Positions 23,532-32,746 of a stretch of DNA of 64,000 nt are shown in pieces; the first letter of the stretch is position 1; each line of letters opens with the position of its first letter. The notes under the pieces were generated by a model, which was not told the origin of the DNA, ran no database searches, and saw only the letters and a program-made list of their open reading frames with translations. This stretch comes from ZC4RG25 sp041687075 (GTDB lineage: Bacteria > Pseudomonadota > Alphaproteobacteria > Rhizobiales > Hyphomicrobiaceae), in contig JAWLCO010000002.1 of NCBI GenBank assembly GCA_041687075.1, positions 16,778 through 80,777 on the forward strand, given 5' to 3'. The translations under genes and the position numbers were made by a program.

Positions 23532-26138
23532 ATGAATGAGCAGCTACGCCGCACCTCGGCCGCAGAGGATTTCGCCGGGGTGGGCGACCCTGGTGCCCTC
23601 GAAGCGATCTACGACGCAGCACGGCACATCCCGGTCCCTAGTCTGTCGCCTGCCGAGGCGGCGCTTCTCCAGGCCTACCGGGACAGAGGCTTCCTGAGAA
23701 GCCGGCTCGATCCGCTGGGATCGGCGCCGCTGCCCATCGTTCCAGAGCTCGACCCGGCACGCTACGGCCTCGACCCGACGCGGTCGCGTTGGCTCGTCGA
23801 GCAACTCGAGCACGCGTACTGCGGCCCGATCGGCTGGGAATTCGGGCACATTCACGACACCGCCAGGCGCCGGTGGCTCGAAGAGGCGGCTGAGCAGAGC
23901 ATCGGCGCACCTGAAGCGGCCAAGCGCCAGGCGATGCTGGCGCTGTTGGCACGGGCCTATACGTTCGAGGCGGTGCTGGCGCAGAGATTGCCGGGTGCGC
24001 GCCTGTTCGGGCTCGGCGGAGCGGAAAGCTTCATTGCGCTCCTCGACGTGCTGCTGCGCGAGAGCGTTCCGCAGGGGCTGGAAGAGGTCGTGATCGGCGG
24101 CATGCATCGCGGGCGGTTCAATCTGCTCGCAAACTTCTGCGGCAAGCCGCTCGGCGCGATGCTGGCCGAGATTCAGGGCAAGCCCCCGGTCCCCGAGGGG
24201 CTGAATGTTTCGGCGGACGTTTCCTATCACCTTGGCTACTCAGGCGAGCGCGAGATCGCGGGCCGGCTGATCCGCATCTCTGCCTCCCCGCATCCCTCGC
24301 ACCTGCAACTCGTGCCCATCATCAGCCAGGGCCGCGCCCGGGCGAAGCAATGGGGCCGGAAATTGCCGGACGGGCGGCGGGCGGTGCTGCCGCTGCTGTT
24401 GCACACGGATGCGAGCTTTGCGGGGCAGGGGCTCGTCGCAGAGATGTTCCAGCTTTCGCGGCTCGCGCCCTACGACCTCGGCGGCACGATCCACGTGGTC
24501 ATCAACAATCAGCTCGGCTTCACGACGATGCCGGAGGAGGGCCGCTCGGCGCGCCATCCAACGGACATCGCCAAGCTGGTCGAGGCGCCGGTCCTGCACG
24601 TCAATGGCGATGATCCGGATGCTGTCTACCGCGTTGCAAGCGTCGCCGCACGCTGGCGCGCAACTTTCGCCAGCGACATTGTCATCGACCTCGTGTGCTA
24701 CAGGCGGCCGGGGCACAACGAGATCGACGAGCCGCGCTTCACGCAGCCACTGATGTACCGCGCCGTCGACGGTCGCCTACCGGTAAACGAGCTCTACGCA
24801 GCACGACTTGCCGGCGACGGGCTCGATACGTCCCCGATGTCCGACGCAGCCCATGTCATGACGGAGGAGATCCGGGCCGGCTTCGAGGCGGCGAAGTCAT
24901 ATGCGGTCAACAGCGCAGACTGGTTCGACGGCGCGTGGACGGGGCTGCGCGCCGGCAGCACGGCCGAGATGCTGGCCTCGCCTGCGACCGGCGTGCCGCT
25001 CGCGGAGCTGAAGCGGCTCGGCGGGCTGCTGACCACGGCTCCATCCGGGTTCGATCTGGACCCCAAGGTGGCGCGTTTCCTGGAGGAGCGAAGGCAATCC
25101 ATCGAGGCAGGTGAGGGACTGAGCTGGGCAACGGGCGAAGCACTGGCCTTGGCCTCCCTGTTGGCGGAAGGGACCCCGGTCCGCTTCAGCGGCCAGGACG
25201 CCGTGCGGGGTGCCTTCACGCAGCGCCACCTCGAGCTGCACGACCAAACGACCGGCGCGCAACATCTCGTGCTCGCACCAGCGGCGCGCGACGCCAGCCA
25301 CGTCGAGGTCCATAACACGCCGCTCATCGAGCACGCGGTGCTTTGCTTCGAGTACGGCATGAGTCTTGCCGATCCGCGCCGGCTCGTCGTCTGGGAAGCG
25401 CAGTTCGGCGAATTCCTGAACATTGCGCAGCCAGTGTTCGACCAATGCATTGCCTGCAGTGAGGATCGCTGGCTGAGATCGACCGGCCTCGTCATTCTCC
25501 TGCCGCACGGGCTCGACGGAGGCGGACCGGATCACTCGACAGGAAGGCCGGAGCGGCTGCTGTCAGCCTGCGCGGGCGCCAATCTCGTAGTGGCGAATGC
25601 CTCGACGCCAGCTAACTTCTTCCATTTGCTCCGTCGCCAGATGCATTGGCCGTTTCGCAAGCCGCTGGTGGTGCTGACGCCTAAGGCGTTGCTGCGCCAC
25701 AGGGCCTGCGTGTCATCACTCGCGGAGTTCGGGCCCGGTACGGCATTTCAAACGGTCATTCCGGAGTCCGGGATCAGGCGCGCCAGGCGGGTCGTGCTCT
25801 GCACGGGCAAGATTTACTACGAGTTGCTGCAGGCGCGTGCCGATCGTGGTCTTGAAAAGGAGATCGCACTGATCCGCATCGAGCAGCTTTGGCCGTTTCC
25901 GGCGGACGCGGTGGCAGCCGCTCTCAAGCCGCACCCGAAAGCAGAGCTCATCTGGTGCGAGGAGGAGCCCGAGAACATGGGCTATTTCCGCGCCTTGGCC
26001 CCGCACCTTGAGCAGGCTGCCGGACGCCCGATCCGCCGCGCCGGGCGCCCATCGGCGGCGACGCCGGCCGTCGGTGTGAAGGACTGGCTCGCGGCCCAGG
26101 CGCGCGCTCTCGTCGCGGACGCGCTGGGTTCGGGCTAG
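23532..26138 (+). CDS. 2-oxoglutarate-dehydrogenase E1-like ThDP enzyme (SucA/DHTKD1 family paralogue)
   Basis: A 868-residue protein collinear with SucA. GWEFGHIHDTARRRWLEE (101-118), MHRGRFNLLANF (191-202), DVSYHLGYSGE, HPSHLQLV, HTDASFAGQGLVAEMF (291-306), INNQLGFTT and WEAQFGEFLNIAQPVFDQ follow the SucA order, and the catalytic His residues of the MHRGR and SYHLG motifs remain. Several normally invariant positions differ: GGAES for EGGDA, RRPGHNE for RRHGHNE (391-397), GGGPDHST for GQGPEHSS. No E2 or E3 gene is adjacent, and the protein is shorter than typical alphaproteobacterial SucA. It may be a second E1 with another 2-oxoacid (such as 2-oxoadipate) or a carboligase/decarboxylase acting alone. 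The ATG at 23532 was preferred to an upstream ATG at 23448. Confidence 0.85.
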   Translation: MNEQLRRTSAAEDFAGVGDPGALEAIYDAARHIPVPSLSPAEAALLQAYRDRGFLRSRLDPLGSAPLPIVPELDPARYGLDPTRSRWLVEQLEHAYCGPIGWEFGHIHDTARRRWLEEAAEQSIGAPEAAKRQAMLALLARAYTFEAVLAQRLPGARLFGLGGAESFIALLDVLLRESVPQGLEEVVIGGMHRGRFNLLANFCGKPLGAMLAEIQGKPPVPEGLNVSADVSYHLGYSGEREIAGRLIRISASPHPSHLQLVPIISQGRARAKQWGRKLPDGRRAVLPLLLHTDASFAGQGLVAEMFQLSRLAPYDLGGTIHVVINNQLGFTTMPEEGRSARHPTDIAKLVEAPVLHVNGDDPDAVYRVASVAARWRATFASDIVIDLVCYRRPGHNEIDEPRFTQPLMYRAVDGRLPVNELYAARLAGDGLDTSPMSDAAHVMTEEIRAGFEAAKSYAVNSADWFDGAWTGLRAGSTAEMLASPATGVPLAELKRLGGLLTTAPSGFDLDPKVARFLEERRQSIEAGEGLSWATGEALALASLLAEGTPVRFSGQDAVRGAFTQRHLELHDQTTGAQHLVLAPAARDASHVEVHNTPLIEHAVLCFEYGMSLADPRRLVVWEAQFGEFLNIAQPVFDQCIACSEDRWLRSTGLVILLPHGLDGGGPDHSTGRPERLLSACAGANLVVANASTPANFFHLLRRQMHWPFRKPLVVLTPKALLRHRACVSSLAEFGPGTAFQTVIPESGIRRARRVVLCTGKIYYELLQARADRGLEKEIALIRIEQLWPFPADAVAAALKPHPKAELIWCEEEPENMGYFRALAPHLEQAAGRPIRRAGRPSAATPAVGVKDWLAAQARALVADALGSG

Positions 26139-26193
26139 GCTCGTCCGGCGTATCATCCCGCAGGTTTCCCGCCAATTCGCTGAGAGGACTTCG

Positions 26194-27363
26194 ATGAAGC
26201 AGCGCGACAAAACGAGGCTCGTACACGCGGCGCGCAACCATGCGGACGCGGAGACCAAAGCCGTCAATCCACCCATCATTCGCGCCTCGACTGTCCTCTA
26301 CCGGGACACGGATACCTTGAAGTCCATCCGCACGCGGCGGGAAAGCAACGAGCGGGTTTTCACCTATGGCGCGCGCGGCACGCCCACCACATTCGCGCTC
26401 GAGGACGCGCTGACCGAGATCGAGCAGGGCGCGCGGACGATGCTGTTTCCGACCGGGCTTGCCGCCATCGCGCACGTGTTCCTCTCCGTGCTGAAACCGG
26501 GAGATCATTGCCTGTTGTCGGAGTCCGTTTACGGCCCGGCGCGGGCGATCGCGGTTCACTATCTTCGGCCGCGGGGGATCGATTGTGAGTTCTATCCCGG
26601 TGGCCACGAAGAGCTGGCGAAGCGACTGCGGCCCGAGACGCGGCTGGTCTACCTCGAAATTCCCGGCTCGATCATCTACGATCTGCAGGACCTGCCGGCC
26701 ATTGCGGCGCTGCTCAAGGAGCGCGAGAACACGCTGCTCGCGGCCGACAACACCTGGGGCGCGCCGGGCCTTTATCGCCCGATCGCGCTCGGTGCGGACA
26801 TTTCTGTCATCGCCATCACCAAGTACATCGCCGGCCATTCGGATCTGATGATGGGCTCCGTAACGGCGAACGCCCGTACAGCCGACCAGCTCTGCTTTGA
26901 TGCCGGGCTGCTCGGGCAGACGGTGAGCTCCGATGATGCCTACCTCGCACTCCGCGGCTTGCGCACCGCGAGCGCCCGCATCGCCATGCACTGCGCACAT
27001 GCGAAAGAGGTGATCCGCTGGCTCGAGCAGCAGCCGCAGGTCGACCGCGTGCTCTATCCGCCGCTGCCGTCCCATCCCGGCCACGAAATCTGGAAGCGTG
27101 ACTTCACCGGCGCGAACGGCCTGCTCTCAGTGGCCTTCAAGCCTTACGTGACGCAGGATGACGTCGACCGCATGGTAGACCGGCTGAAGCTGTTCGGCAT
27201 CGGCGCTTCGTGGGGCGGCTATGAAAGCCTGGCCATAGTCTATCCTCAGAATGGCATTCACGGCTGGGCCGGCGGCGCGCTCGTGCGCCTTCACATCGGC
27301 CTGGAAGATCCGGCGGACATCATCGCCGATCTGGACCAGGCGTTCGGCGCATTGCCAAGCTGA
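26194..27363 (+). CDS. metC: Cystathionine beta-lyase
   Basis: A 389-residue PLP enzyme of the Cys/Met-metabolism family that cleaves cystathionine to homocysteine, pyruvate and ammonia. FTYGARGTPTTFALEDALTEIE, LFPTGLAAI, the AADNTWGAP segment and the PLP lysine in AITKYIAGHSDLMMG (K210) are in place. VSSDDAYLALRGLRT and the C-terminal SWGGYESLA match MetC more closely than MetB. It lies 55 bases after the E1-like gene on the same strand and is followed by a strong hairpin. Confidence 0.93.
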   Translation: MKQRDKTRLVHAARNHADAETKAVNPPIIRASTVLYRDTDTLKSIRTRRESNERVFTYGARGTPTTFALEDALTEIEQGARTMLFPTGLAAIAHVFLSVLKPGDHCLLSESVYGPARAIAVHYLRPRGIDCEFYPGGHEELAKRLRPETRLVYLEIPGSIIYDLQDLPAIAALLKERENTLLAADNTWGAPGLYRPIALGADISVIAITKYIAGHSDLMMGSVTANARTADQLCFDAGLLGQTVSSDDAYLALRGLRTASARIAMHCAHAKEVIRWLEQQPQVDRVLYPPLPSHPGHEIWKRDFTGANGLLSVAFKPYVTQDDVDRMVDRLKLFGIGASWGGYESLAIVYPQNGIHGWAGGALVRLHIGLEDPADIIADLDQAFGALPS

Positions 27364-27374
27364 TCGGCCGATCG

Positions 27375-27410
27375 TGTCATCGGGCGGCGGATCGCCGCCG
27401 CTCGATGACA
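27375..27410. terminator. Bidirectional hairpin between metC and the DapA-like gene
   Basis: A 16-base stem (27375-27390 with 27395-27410) with one G-U-type mismatch closes a 4-base loop ATCG; the arms read TGTCATCGGGCGGCGG and its near complement. It lies in the 58-base gap between two convergent genes, so termination of both transcripts is likely. No long T tract is seen. Confidence 0.7.
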
Positions 27411-27421
27411 GTGTATCAGGC

Positions 27422-28360
27422 CTATTCCGCCGCGACGGCGCTTGGCGTGGCGGGCAATGGCGGCAGCTGGGGGCGGCTCGCCAGGGCCTTCTCGACGATG
27501 TTCACGATGCGCTCCCGTTCGGCGCCGACGAGGGGCAGGCGCGGGGCGCGGCAGCGGTCGTTGGAGCCGATGACCATCGACTCGACGAGCTTGATGTTCT
27601 GCACGAGCTTGGTCGAAACGTCGACGTCGAGCAGCGGCCGGAACCAGCGATAGATGGCGCGCGCCTCGGTCATGCGGCCCGCGCGGGAAAGCTTCCAGAT
27701 GGCGACCGTCTCGGCCGGAAATGCCGTCACCAGTCCGGCCACCCAGCCATCGGCGCCCATGGCAAAGCTCTCGAGCGCGAGATTGTCGACGCCGGTGAAG
27801 ACCTGATAGCGATCGCCGGTGAGATTGATGATTTCTGTAATACGCCGGACGTTGTCCGAGCTTTCCTTGATCGACGTGAACAGCGGCTCGGACGCCATCT
27901 CCACCAGCATGTCCGGGGTGATGTCGACGCCATAGGCCGGCGGATTGTTATAGATCATCACCGGCTGTCCGCCCGCTCGCGCCACCGCCGTGAAATGCGT
28001 GATCGTCTCGCGAGGATCGGACTTGTACGGCAGGCCGGGCAGCACCATGAAACCGGCCGCACCGGCTTTCGCGCCGCGCTCGGCCAGCTTCTGCGCGTTG
28101 CGGGTCGAGCCGTCACTGATGGTCAGCAGAACCGGCTTGCCACCTGCAACATCGATCGCGATCTTGAGTACGTCCAGCTTCTCGTCAGGATCGAGGGTCG
28201 AGGCTTCGCCCAGCGAGCCGCAGACGATCAGCCCGTCCACACCGGCCTCCATCTGAAGCCTGAAGCAGCGCTCCATCTCCTTCGTGTCGAGCCGGTCGTC
28301 CTCGGTGAACTTCGTCGTGACTGCCGGGAAGATGCCTTCCCACTTTGCCATGCCAGCCAT
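27422..28360 (-). CDS. Dihydrodipicolinate synthase-family aldolase/lyase
   Basis: A 312-residue class I aldolase of the DapA/NanA superfamily. CGSLGEASTL replaces the GTTGE motif of true DapA, YNNP at ~137 carries the catalytic Tyr and FTSIKESSDN holds the Schiff-base Lys (~165). The extended C-terminus and motif differences favour a catabolic pyruvate lyase or dehydratase (such as 2-keto-3-deoxy-acid or hydroxyproline pathway types) rather than lysine biosynthesis. The start at 28360 is set by AAAGGAGG 6 bases upstream; an in-frame ATG at 28402 would add 14 residues. Confidence 0.88.
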   Translation of the reverse strand: MAGMAKWEGIFPAVTTKFTEDDRLDTKEMERCFRLQMEAGVDGLIVCGSLGEASTLDPDEKLDVLKIAIDVAGGKPVLLTISDGSTRNAQKLAERGAKAGAAGFMVLPGLPYKSDPRETITHFTAVARAGGQPVMIYNNPPAYGVDITPDMLVEMASEPLFTSIKESSDNVRRITEIINLTGDRYQVFTGVDNLALESFAMGADGWVAGLVTAFPAETVAIWKLSRAGRMTEARAIYRWFRPLLDVDVSTKLVQNIKLVESMVIGSNDRCRAPRLPLVGAERERIVNIVEKALASRPQLPPLPATPSAVAAE

Positions 28361-28558
28361 CTGCTGCCTCCTTTCAATTTGGCGCGGAGTGTGCGTCAAC
28401 AATGGGGTAGGGACAAGAGGGGGCCGCCGAACATCAGCGCTTCGCGATAAGCTGTTGACTGGGGCTCAGCCGCTGGTTGGCCGGGTTGAACGTTCTCGTC
28501 TGATTCCCAGGGCGCCGGAATGCTCGCCAGAGCCACTTCGATGGATGTGGATTCGGGG

Positions 28559-28589
28559 ACATCCGGGACCGCTTGCTGGCCCCGGATGT
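28559..28589 (-). terminator. Hairpin just after the PhyH-like gene
   Basis: A 9-base perfect inverted repeat (ACATCCGGG at 28559-28567, complement at 28581-28589) with a 13-base loop lies 8 bases past the stop of the minus-strand dioxygenase gene. There is no T tract, so it is a plausible but unproven terminator. The rest of the 236-base gap to the DapA-like gene shows nothing further. Confidence 0.45.
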
Positions 28590-28596
28590 TGTCGGG

Positions 28597-29385
28597 TCAG
28601 AACGTCAGCCCACATGCCCGGCGGATGGCCAGCTGAACCGGCGATGGTGGCAACGCCGGATCGAATTCTCCTCTGGGCAACAGCGGCGGCTGCGCCATGA
28701 AGCGCGGCCGTTTCCCTCGGTGGGGTTGCGCGGCATGAACGAGGAATGGGTGGCACAGATAGACGGTGCCCGCCGCACCTGTCGCCAACTCCACATCGCA
28801 ATCCTCCGTAGAGGCGTAGCCATCGGCGGAAAGCTGCCTGAGCGTCGCGCCTGCGTCGCCATGAGGCAGAAGCTCCCGCGCAATGATGGCATGCGATCCC
28901 TTCCGTATCCTCGTGGGCGCGTCGTCAGGACCGACATCCGAGAACAGGAACAGCATCAGCAATGCACGTCCGCTGCTCTTCACATTGGCTCGCCACTCCA
29001 TGAAATCCGGAGAGTCGCCAAAGCTCATGTCGACATGCCAGCCATCGTCACCCGGGGCTTTTGCCGAGGGAAAGCGGATCGGAAAGGTTCCGAGGCCCTT
29101 TGGCGCAAGCCAGCGGTCAACACCGACGAGTTGATCGTAGGCTTGGTGCAGGCGCGGCGTATTTGCGGCTTCAATGAAGGGAGGCGAAGATTTCGACGCT
29201 ACCCGAATAACAGGTTCAATCCAGTTTTCGGGCTCGACGGGCGACAGACCAATATCCGCCCACAACTCGTCCCTGCATCGTTTTGCAAGGTCGGTGCTGA
29301 AGGCATTTTCGATTTTGACGAAGCCGTCGTCAATGAAACGCTGAACCTGACTGGAGGTCAGGCCGATGTGCTCGGATTTTGGCAT
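28597..29385 (-). CDS. Phytanoyl-CoA dioxygenase (PhyH)-family protein
   Basis: A 262-residue Fe(II)/2-oxoglutarate-dependent oxygenase candidate. The jelly-roll iron site appears as HVDMSF (H117, D119) with the distal His in CHPFLVHAAQPHRG (about 217), and Arg 226 is placed to bind 2-oxoglutarate. The N-terminal LTSSQVQRFIDDGFVKIENAF is typical of PhyH proteins. The ATG at 29385 gives this normal start and has CGGAGA upstream; the longer in-frame ORF reaching 29616 has no family-like sequence. The substrate is unknown; bacterial members hydroxylate varied small molecules. It lies downstream of the orphan binding-protein gene. Confidence 0.85.
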   Translation of the reverse strand: MPKSEHIGLTSSQVQRFIDDGFVKIENAFSTDLAKRCRDELWADIGLSPVEPENWIEPVIRVASKSSPPFIEAANTPRLHQAYDQLVGVDRWLAPKGLGTFPIRFPSAKAPGDDGWHVDMSFGDSPDFMEWRANVKSSGRALLMLFLFSDVGPDDAPTRIRKGSHAIIARELLPHGDAGATLRQLSADGYASTEDCDVELATGAAGTVYLCHPFLVHAAQPHRGKRPRFMAQPPLLPRGEFDPALPPSPVQLAIRRACGLTF

Positions 29386-29588
29386 GACACATTCTCCGTT
29401 CGGCCACCGCGTCGGCGGGGCCATTTTGATCTCATCGGCGCAGATGCGCCGAAACGGCGAGGGACCGTTCAGATCAGCGGGAAGAATGTGGACATGAACA
29501 TCATGGTGAAGATGTATACCGAGGCAAGTGGCGCAATCAAGAATGAATGTCCGATATGTCCGGCATGGCTGGCGTTGTGGCGCCAATG

Positions 29589-30650
29589 TCAGGCCTTCAG
29601 CTCCGTGTCCCACCACTCCTTCAACGCCTCGTCCTGCTCCGTCAAAAAGGCGTAATCGGGGACAATGAGCTTCTGGATTTCCCGCTGGGTGAAGCCGACG
29701 CTCTTGTTGAGATCGGGAGAGAGTTTCGCGTTCGAAATGGTCGGGCTATAGCCCATATCGATGGCGAACGCCTCCTGCGCCGCCTTGTCCAGCACGGCGT
29801 TGAGGTATGCATAGGCGCCTTCGGGATTGGGGGCATTCTTCGGAATGACGAAGCCCGACACATAGGCGATGACGCCTTCCGCAGGAGTCACAACCGGCAC
29901 GATGAGCTCCTGCTTCTGCCATTGCACGACCTGCGCCTTCCACATGATGCCAAGCGCGCACTCGTCCGCCTGCAGCCCTTTCGCAAAGGCCTCGTTGGTC
30001 GGATAAATGCGCATGCCGGCCTTTTTGCATTCGAGGAGAAGCTTCTTGCCGGGCTCCAGATTGGTGATCGAGCCGCCGGCCGCGAGCGCAGCGGCGATCA
30101 GGGTATATTGATACTGGACATCGACAACGGCCAGCTTGTCCCCCCACTTAGGGTTGAACACATCCTTGTAGCCCTTTGGCGAAGTCTTGATCAGCTCGGG
30201 CTTATAGACCGCGACCTTGCCGGAATAGATGTGGCCGACGCCGTAGGGAAACCTCATGGATTTCAGAAGGTATTTCGCATTGGGAATTTGTGCGTAGTCG
30301 ATCTCGGCGACCACGTCCGCGGCGTGTGTCTGGTACATGTTGGCCGCGGAGAATCCCTGAAGGTCCGTGCTGCCGCTGGGCAGGCGCTTTTCTGCCAGCA
30401 GCTTGCTGCGCCTTTGCGCTTCGCCCGCCTGGTCCTGGACCACCTCCCAGCCCAGCGCGTTCATGATGGGCGTATCAATGTTCTTGTTGAGCAGGCGCGC
30501 GTAGTCCCCGCTCCAAGTGCCGACAATGATTTTGCCCTTGGGCTCGGCGCGTAACGCCATCGGCAACGAACCGAGCGCAGCTGCACCTCCAAGGGCGGCG
30601 ATTGCCTGCACCATTTGGCGGCGCGACATGCGATGGTCTCGGTTCGTCAT
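29589..30650 (-). CDS. Tat-exported ABC-type solute-binding protein (family 1, PotD-like)
   Basis: A 353-residue periplasmic binding protein. The leader MTNRDHRMSRRQMVQAIAAL with a hydrophobic stretch to about residue 34 is a twin-arginine signal. The mature part has the layout of spermidine/putrescine-type binding proteins (GKIIVGTWSGDYARLL; LPSGSTDLQGFSAANM; GIMWKAQVVQWQ; AYVSGFVIPKNAPNPEGAYAYLNAVLD). The start at 30650 has GGAGAAA upstream. No permease or ATPase gene is adjacent, so the transporter partner is elsewhere or lost. Polyamine specificity is only suggested by the family. Confidence 0.87.
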   Translation of the reverse strand: MTNRDHRMSRRQMVQAIAALGGAAALGSLPMALRAEPKGKIIVGTWSGDYARLLNKNIDTPIMNALGWEVVQDQAGEAQRRSKLLAEKRLPSGSTDLQGFSAANMYQTHAADVVAEIDYAQIPNAKYLLKSMRFPYGVGHIYSGKVAVYKPELIKTSPKGYKDVFNPKWGDKLAVVDVQYQYTLIAAALAAGGSITNLEPGKKLLLECKKAGMRIYPTNEAFAKGLQADECALGIMWKAQVVQWQKQELIVPVVTPAEGVIAYVSGFVIPKNAPNPEGAYAYLNAVLDKAAQEAFAIDMGYSPTISNAKLSPDLNKSVGFTQREIQKLIVPDYAFLTEQDEALKEWWDTELKA

Positions 30651-31196
30651 CAATTTCTCCCGTACAGCAGACCCTCGATTATTACCGATCAGTGTAGCGA
30701 CCGTGAAGGCGTGCCGAACTGATCTTAAGCGCCTTTCACCAGCCCCTTCGACGTGCACTCAATAGCCGCGATTGCGCGTGACATCGCCGGTGCGAATGGC
30801 AATCTTGCGACGCGGCCTTTCTTTCAGGCCACGCATGCTGGCGCAAGCTTCATCCGGCGCGGAAAAATCTTCTCGCGATCCGTCTGATGAGGCAAGATCT
30901 AAATCCCTGGTGTTTGGATCGAGGGAGGATTTGCCGGTTCGGCATGGAGCATGGGACATAGAATCACGGGGCGCCTGCTTGGCTCAAGATGACGAATGAC
31001 CGCCCCCCGAGCAGGCCGGCATCAGGGCTGGCGGGCGGAAGCGGACGATGCGGGCTCGACGGACGGACGCCGGCAATCCATGGCCCCTTCAGCACCTGGC
31101 TCGCGCCGCAGAGCCGGGGGTATTCGTTGCTTTGGTGAACCGTGAAACAAGGTGCCTGTAAATCTCATTGTGATCATTCGGAGAGGAGTTGCAGCC
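30651..31196. other. Intergenic region of ~550 bases, no supported gene
   Basis: This divergent gap lies between the solute-binding-protein gene and the persulfide-dioxygenase-like gene. Short open frames on both strands have no family-like sequence and no convincing ribosome site. A GGAGAGGAG site for the rightward gene lies at 31180-31188. No tRNA, operator palindrome or repeat was recognised. Confidence 0.5.
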
Positions 31197-32084
31197 ATGG
31201 CCGAGAAGCCGATCATCCAGGCCTTTTTCGACGAGCCGACGAACACGGTGAGCTACCTTGTCGCCGATCCAGTGACGAAGAAGGCGGCTGTGATCGACCC
31301 GGTTCTCGACTACGACCACAACGCCGGCGAGGTGGATACGCGTTCGGTCGAGGCCGTGCTGAAGGCTGCGGCAGAATCCGGCTATACCATCGAATGGACG
31401 CTGGAGACCCACGCTCATGCCGACCATCTCTCCGGCTCGCCCTATATCAAGGCCAAGACAGGCGCGAAGATCGGCATCGGCGAGCACATCAAGGATGTGC
31501 AGAACATCTTCCGGCCGATCTTCAACGCGACGGATCTGAAGCCGGACGGCGGCGACTTCGATCACCTGTTTGCCGAAGGTGAGCGCTTCCATATCGGCGA
31601 GCTCGAGGTCGAGGTGATCTATACACCGGGTCATACGCCCGCCGACATCTCATACAGGATCGGTGATGCGGTCTTCATCGGTGACACGCTGTTCATGCCG
31701 GACTACGGCACGGCGCGGGCCGATTTCCCCGGCGGCGACGCGCGCAAGCTGTATCGCTCGATTCAGCGCCTGCTGGCTTTGCCGCCCGAGACGCGGCTCT
31801 TCATGTGTCACGACTACAAGGCTCCAGGCCGCGACACCTACGCCTGGGAGACAACCGTGCAGGAGCAGCGCGAGAACAATGTTCACCTCAAGGGTGGCGT
31901 GACCGAGGAGCAGTTCGTTGCGATGCGTACGTCGCGCGACGCGACGCTCTCGGCCCCCCGGCTCCTGCTGCCCTCGATTCAGGTCAACATCCGGGCGGGC
32001 CGGTTTCCGCCGGCCGAGGACAATGGCGTGCGTTACCTCACCATACCGGTGACGCTGAAGGGTGGCGCCGAGGCAGCGATCTGA
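31197..32084 (+). CDS. MBL-fold hydrolase, persulfide dioxygenase/ETHE1-like
   Basis: A 295-residue metallo-beta-lactamase-fold protein. THAHADHLSGS (72-77 HAHADH), YTPGHTPADISY (H146), GDTLFMPDYGTARADFPGGD (D163) and MCHDY (H205) give the mononuclear iron site and substrate loop of the ETHE1/Blh/PDO group, which oxidise glutathione persulfide to sulfite in sulfide detoxification. The ATG at 31197 follows GGAGAGGAG, which favours it over an in-frame start at 31152. A methyltransferase gene follows 17 bases later. A glyoxalase II-like role is less likely because of the DYGTARADFPGGD motif. Confidence 0.88.
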   Translation: MAEKPIIQAFFDEPTNTVSYLVADPVTKKAAVIDPVLDYDHNAGEVDTRSVEAVLKAAAESGYTIEWTLETHAHADHLSGSPYIKAKTGAKIGIGEHIKDVQNIFRPIFNATDLKPDGGDFDHLFAEGERFHIGELEVEVIYTPGHTPADISYRIGDAVFIGDTLFMPDYGTARADFPGGDARKLYRSIQRLLALPPETRLFMCHDYKAPGRDTYAWETTVQEQRENNVHLKGGVTEEQFVAMRTSRDATLSAPRLLLPSIQVNIRAGRFPPAEDNGVRYLTIPVTLKGGAEAAI

Positions 32085-32101
32085 ACCTGTCGAAGAGGAG
32101 C

Positions 32102-32722
32102 ATGTCGGCTGGACGCCAGGCGCATTGGGAACGGGTGTTCTCCAGCAATACTGAGGATCAGGTCAGCTGGTTCGAGGCGGTGCCGGAGGCCTCGCTCTCG
32201 CTCATCCGCGCGTGCGATTTGGCACGCGATGCGCTCATCCTGGATGTCGGCGCCGGCGCCTCGCGTCTTCCCGACGCCCTGCTGAACGAAGGCTTTACGA
32301 ACGTTGCGGTGCTGGACATTTCGGCAGCTGCCCTCGAGCAGACGAGGCAGCGGCTCGGGCCGCTCGCCCGAAGTGTTCGGATGATCGTGGCCGACGTGGC
32401 GGATTGGCGACCCGATGTTCAGGTCGACCTGTGGCACGACCGCGCCGTGCTGCACTTTCTGGCTGGGACGCACGATAGGGCTGCTTATGCCGCTGCGGTG
32501 CGCACAGCAGTTCGTAGCGGCGGATTCGTCATCATCTCGGGTTTCGCGCCGTCCGGGCCAGAGCGCTGCAGCGGTTTGCCAGTGGTGCGGGCGAGCCAGT
32601 CCGAAATCGCCGCCTTGCTCGGGCCCGGGTTCGACCTTCTCGATGCCTTCGAAAAGGATCACCTGACACCGAAAGGTGTAATGCAGCGGTTTCTTTTCAC
32701 GCGCTTTTGGCGTCACACGTGA
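32102..32722 (+). CDS. Class I SAM-dependent methyltransferase, small type
   Basis: A 206-residue methyltransferase. The start AHWERVFSSNTEDQVSWFE is a recognisable opening of a family of small bacterial and eukaryotic methyltransferases, followed by ILDVGAGASRLPDALL as the SAM motif, VAVLDISAAAL, and the acidic patch VDLWHDRAVLHFL. AAGAGGAG lies just before the ATG at 32102. It is 17 bases after the persulfide-dioxygenase-like gene and probably cotranscribed. Thiol methylation would fit that context but is only an inference. Confidence 0.86.
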   Translation: MSAGRQAHWERVFSSNTEDQVSWFEAVPEASLSLIRACDLARDALILDVGAGASRLPDALLNEGFTNVAVLDISAAALEQTRQRLGPLARSVRMIVADVADWRPDVQVDLWHDRAVLHFLAGTHDRAAYAAAVRTAVRSGGFVIISGFAPSGPERCSGLPVVRASQSEIAALLGPGFDLLDAFEKDHLTPKGVMQRFLFTRFWRHT

Positions 32723-32746
32723 GCTGGTTCCCGACGGGCCGGGCCG

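Noticed and set aside
30759..30999. Two opposite short open frames (66 and 75 codons) in the gap before the persulfide-dioxygenase gene
   Set aside because: Neither has a ribosome site or a recognisable sequence, and they mirror each other.
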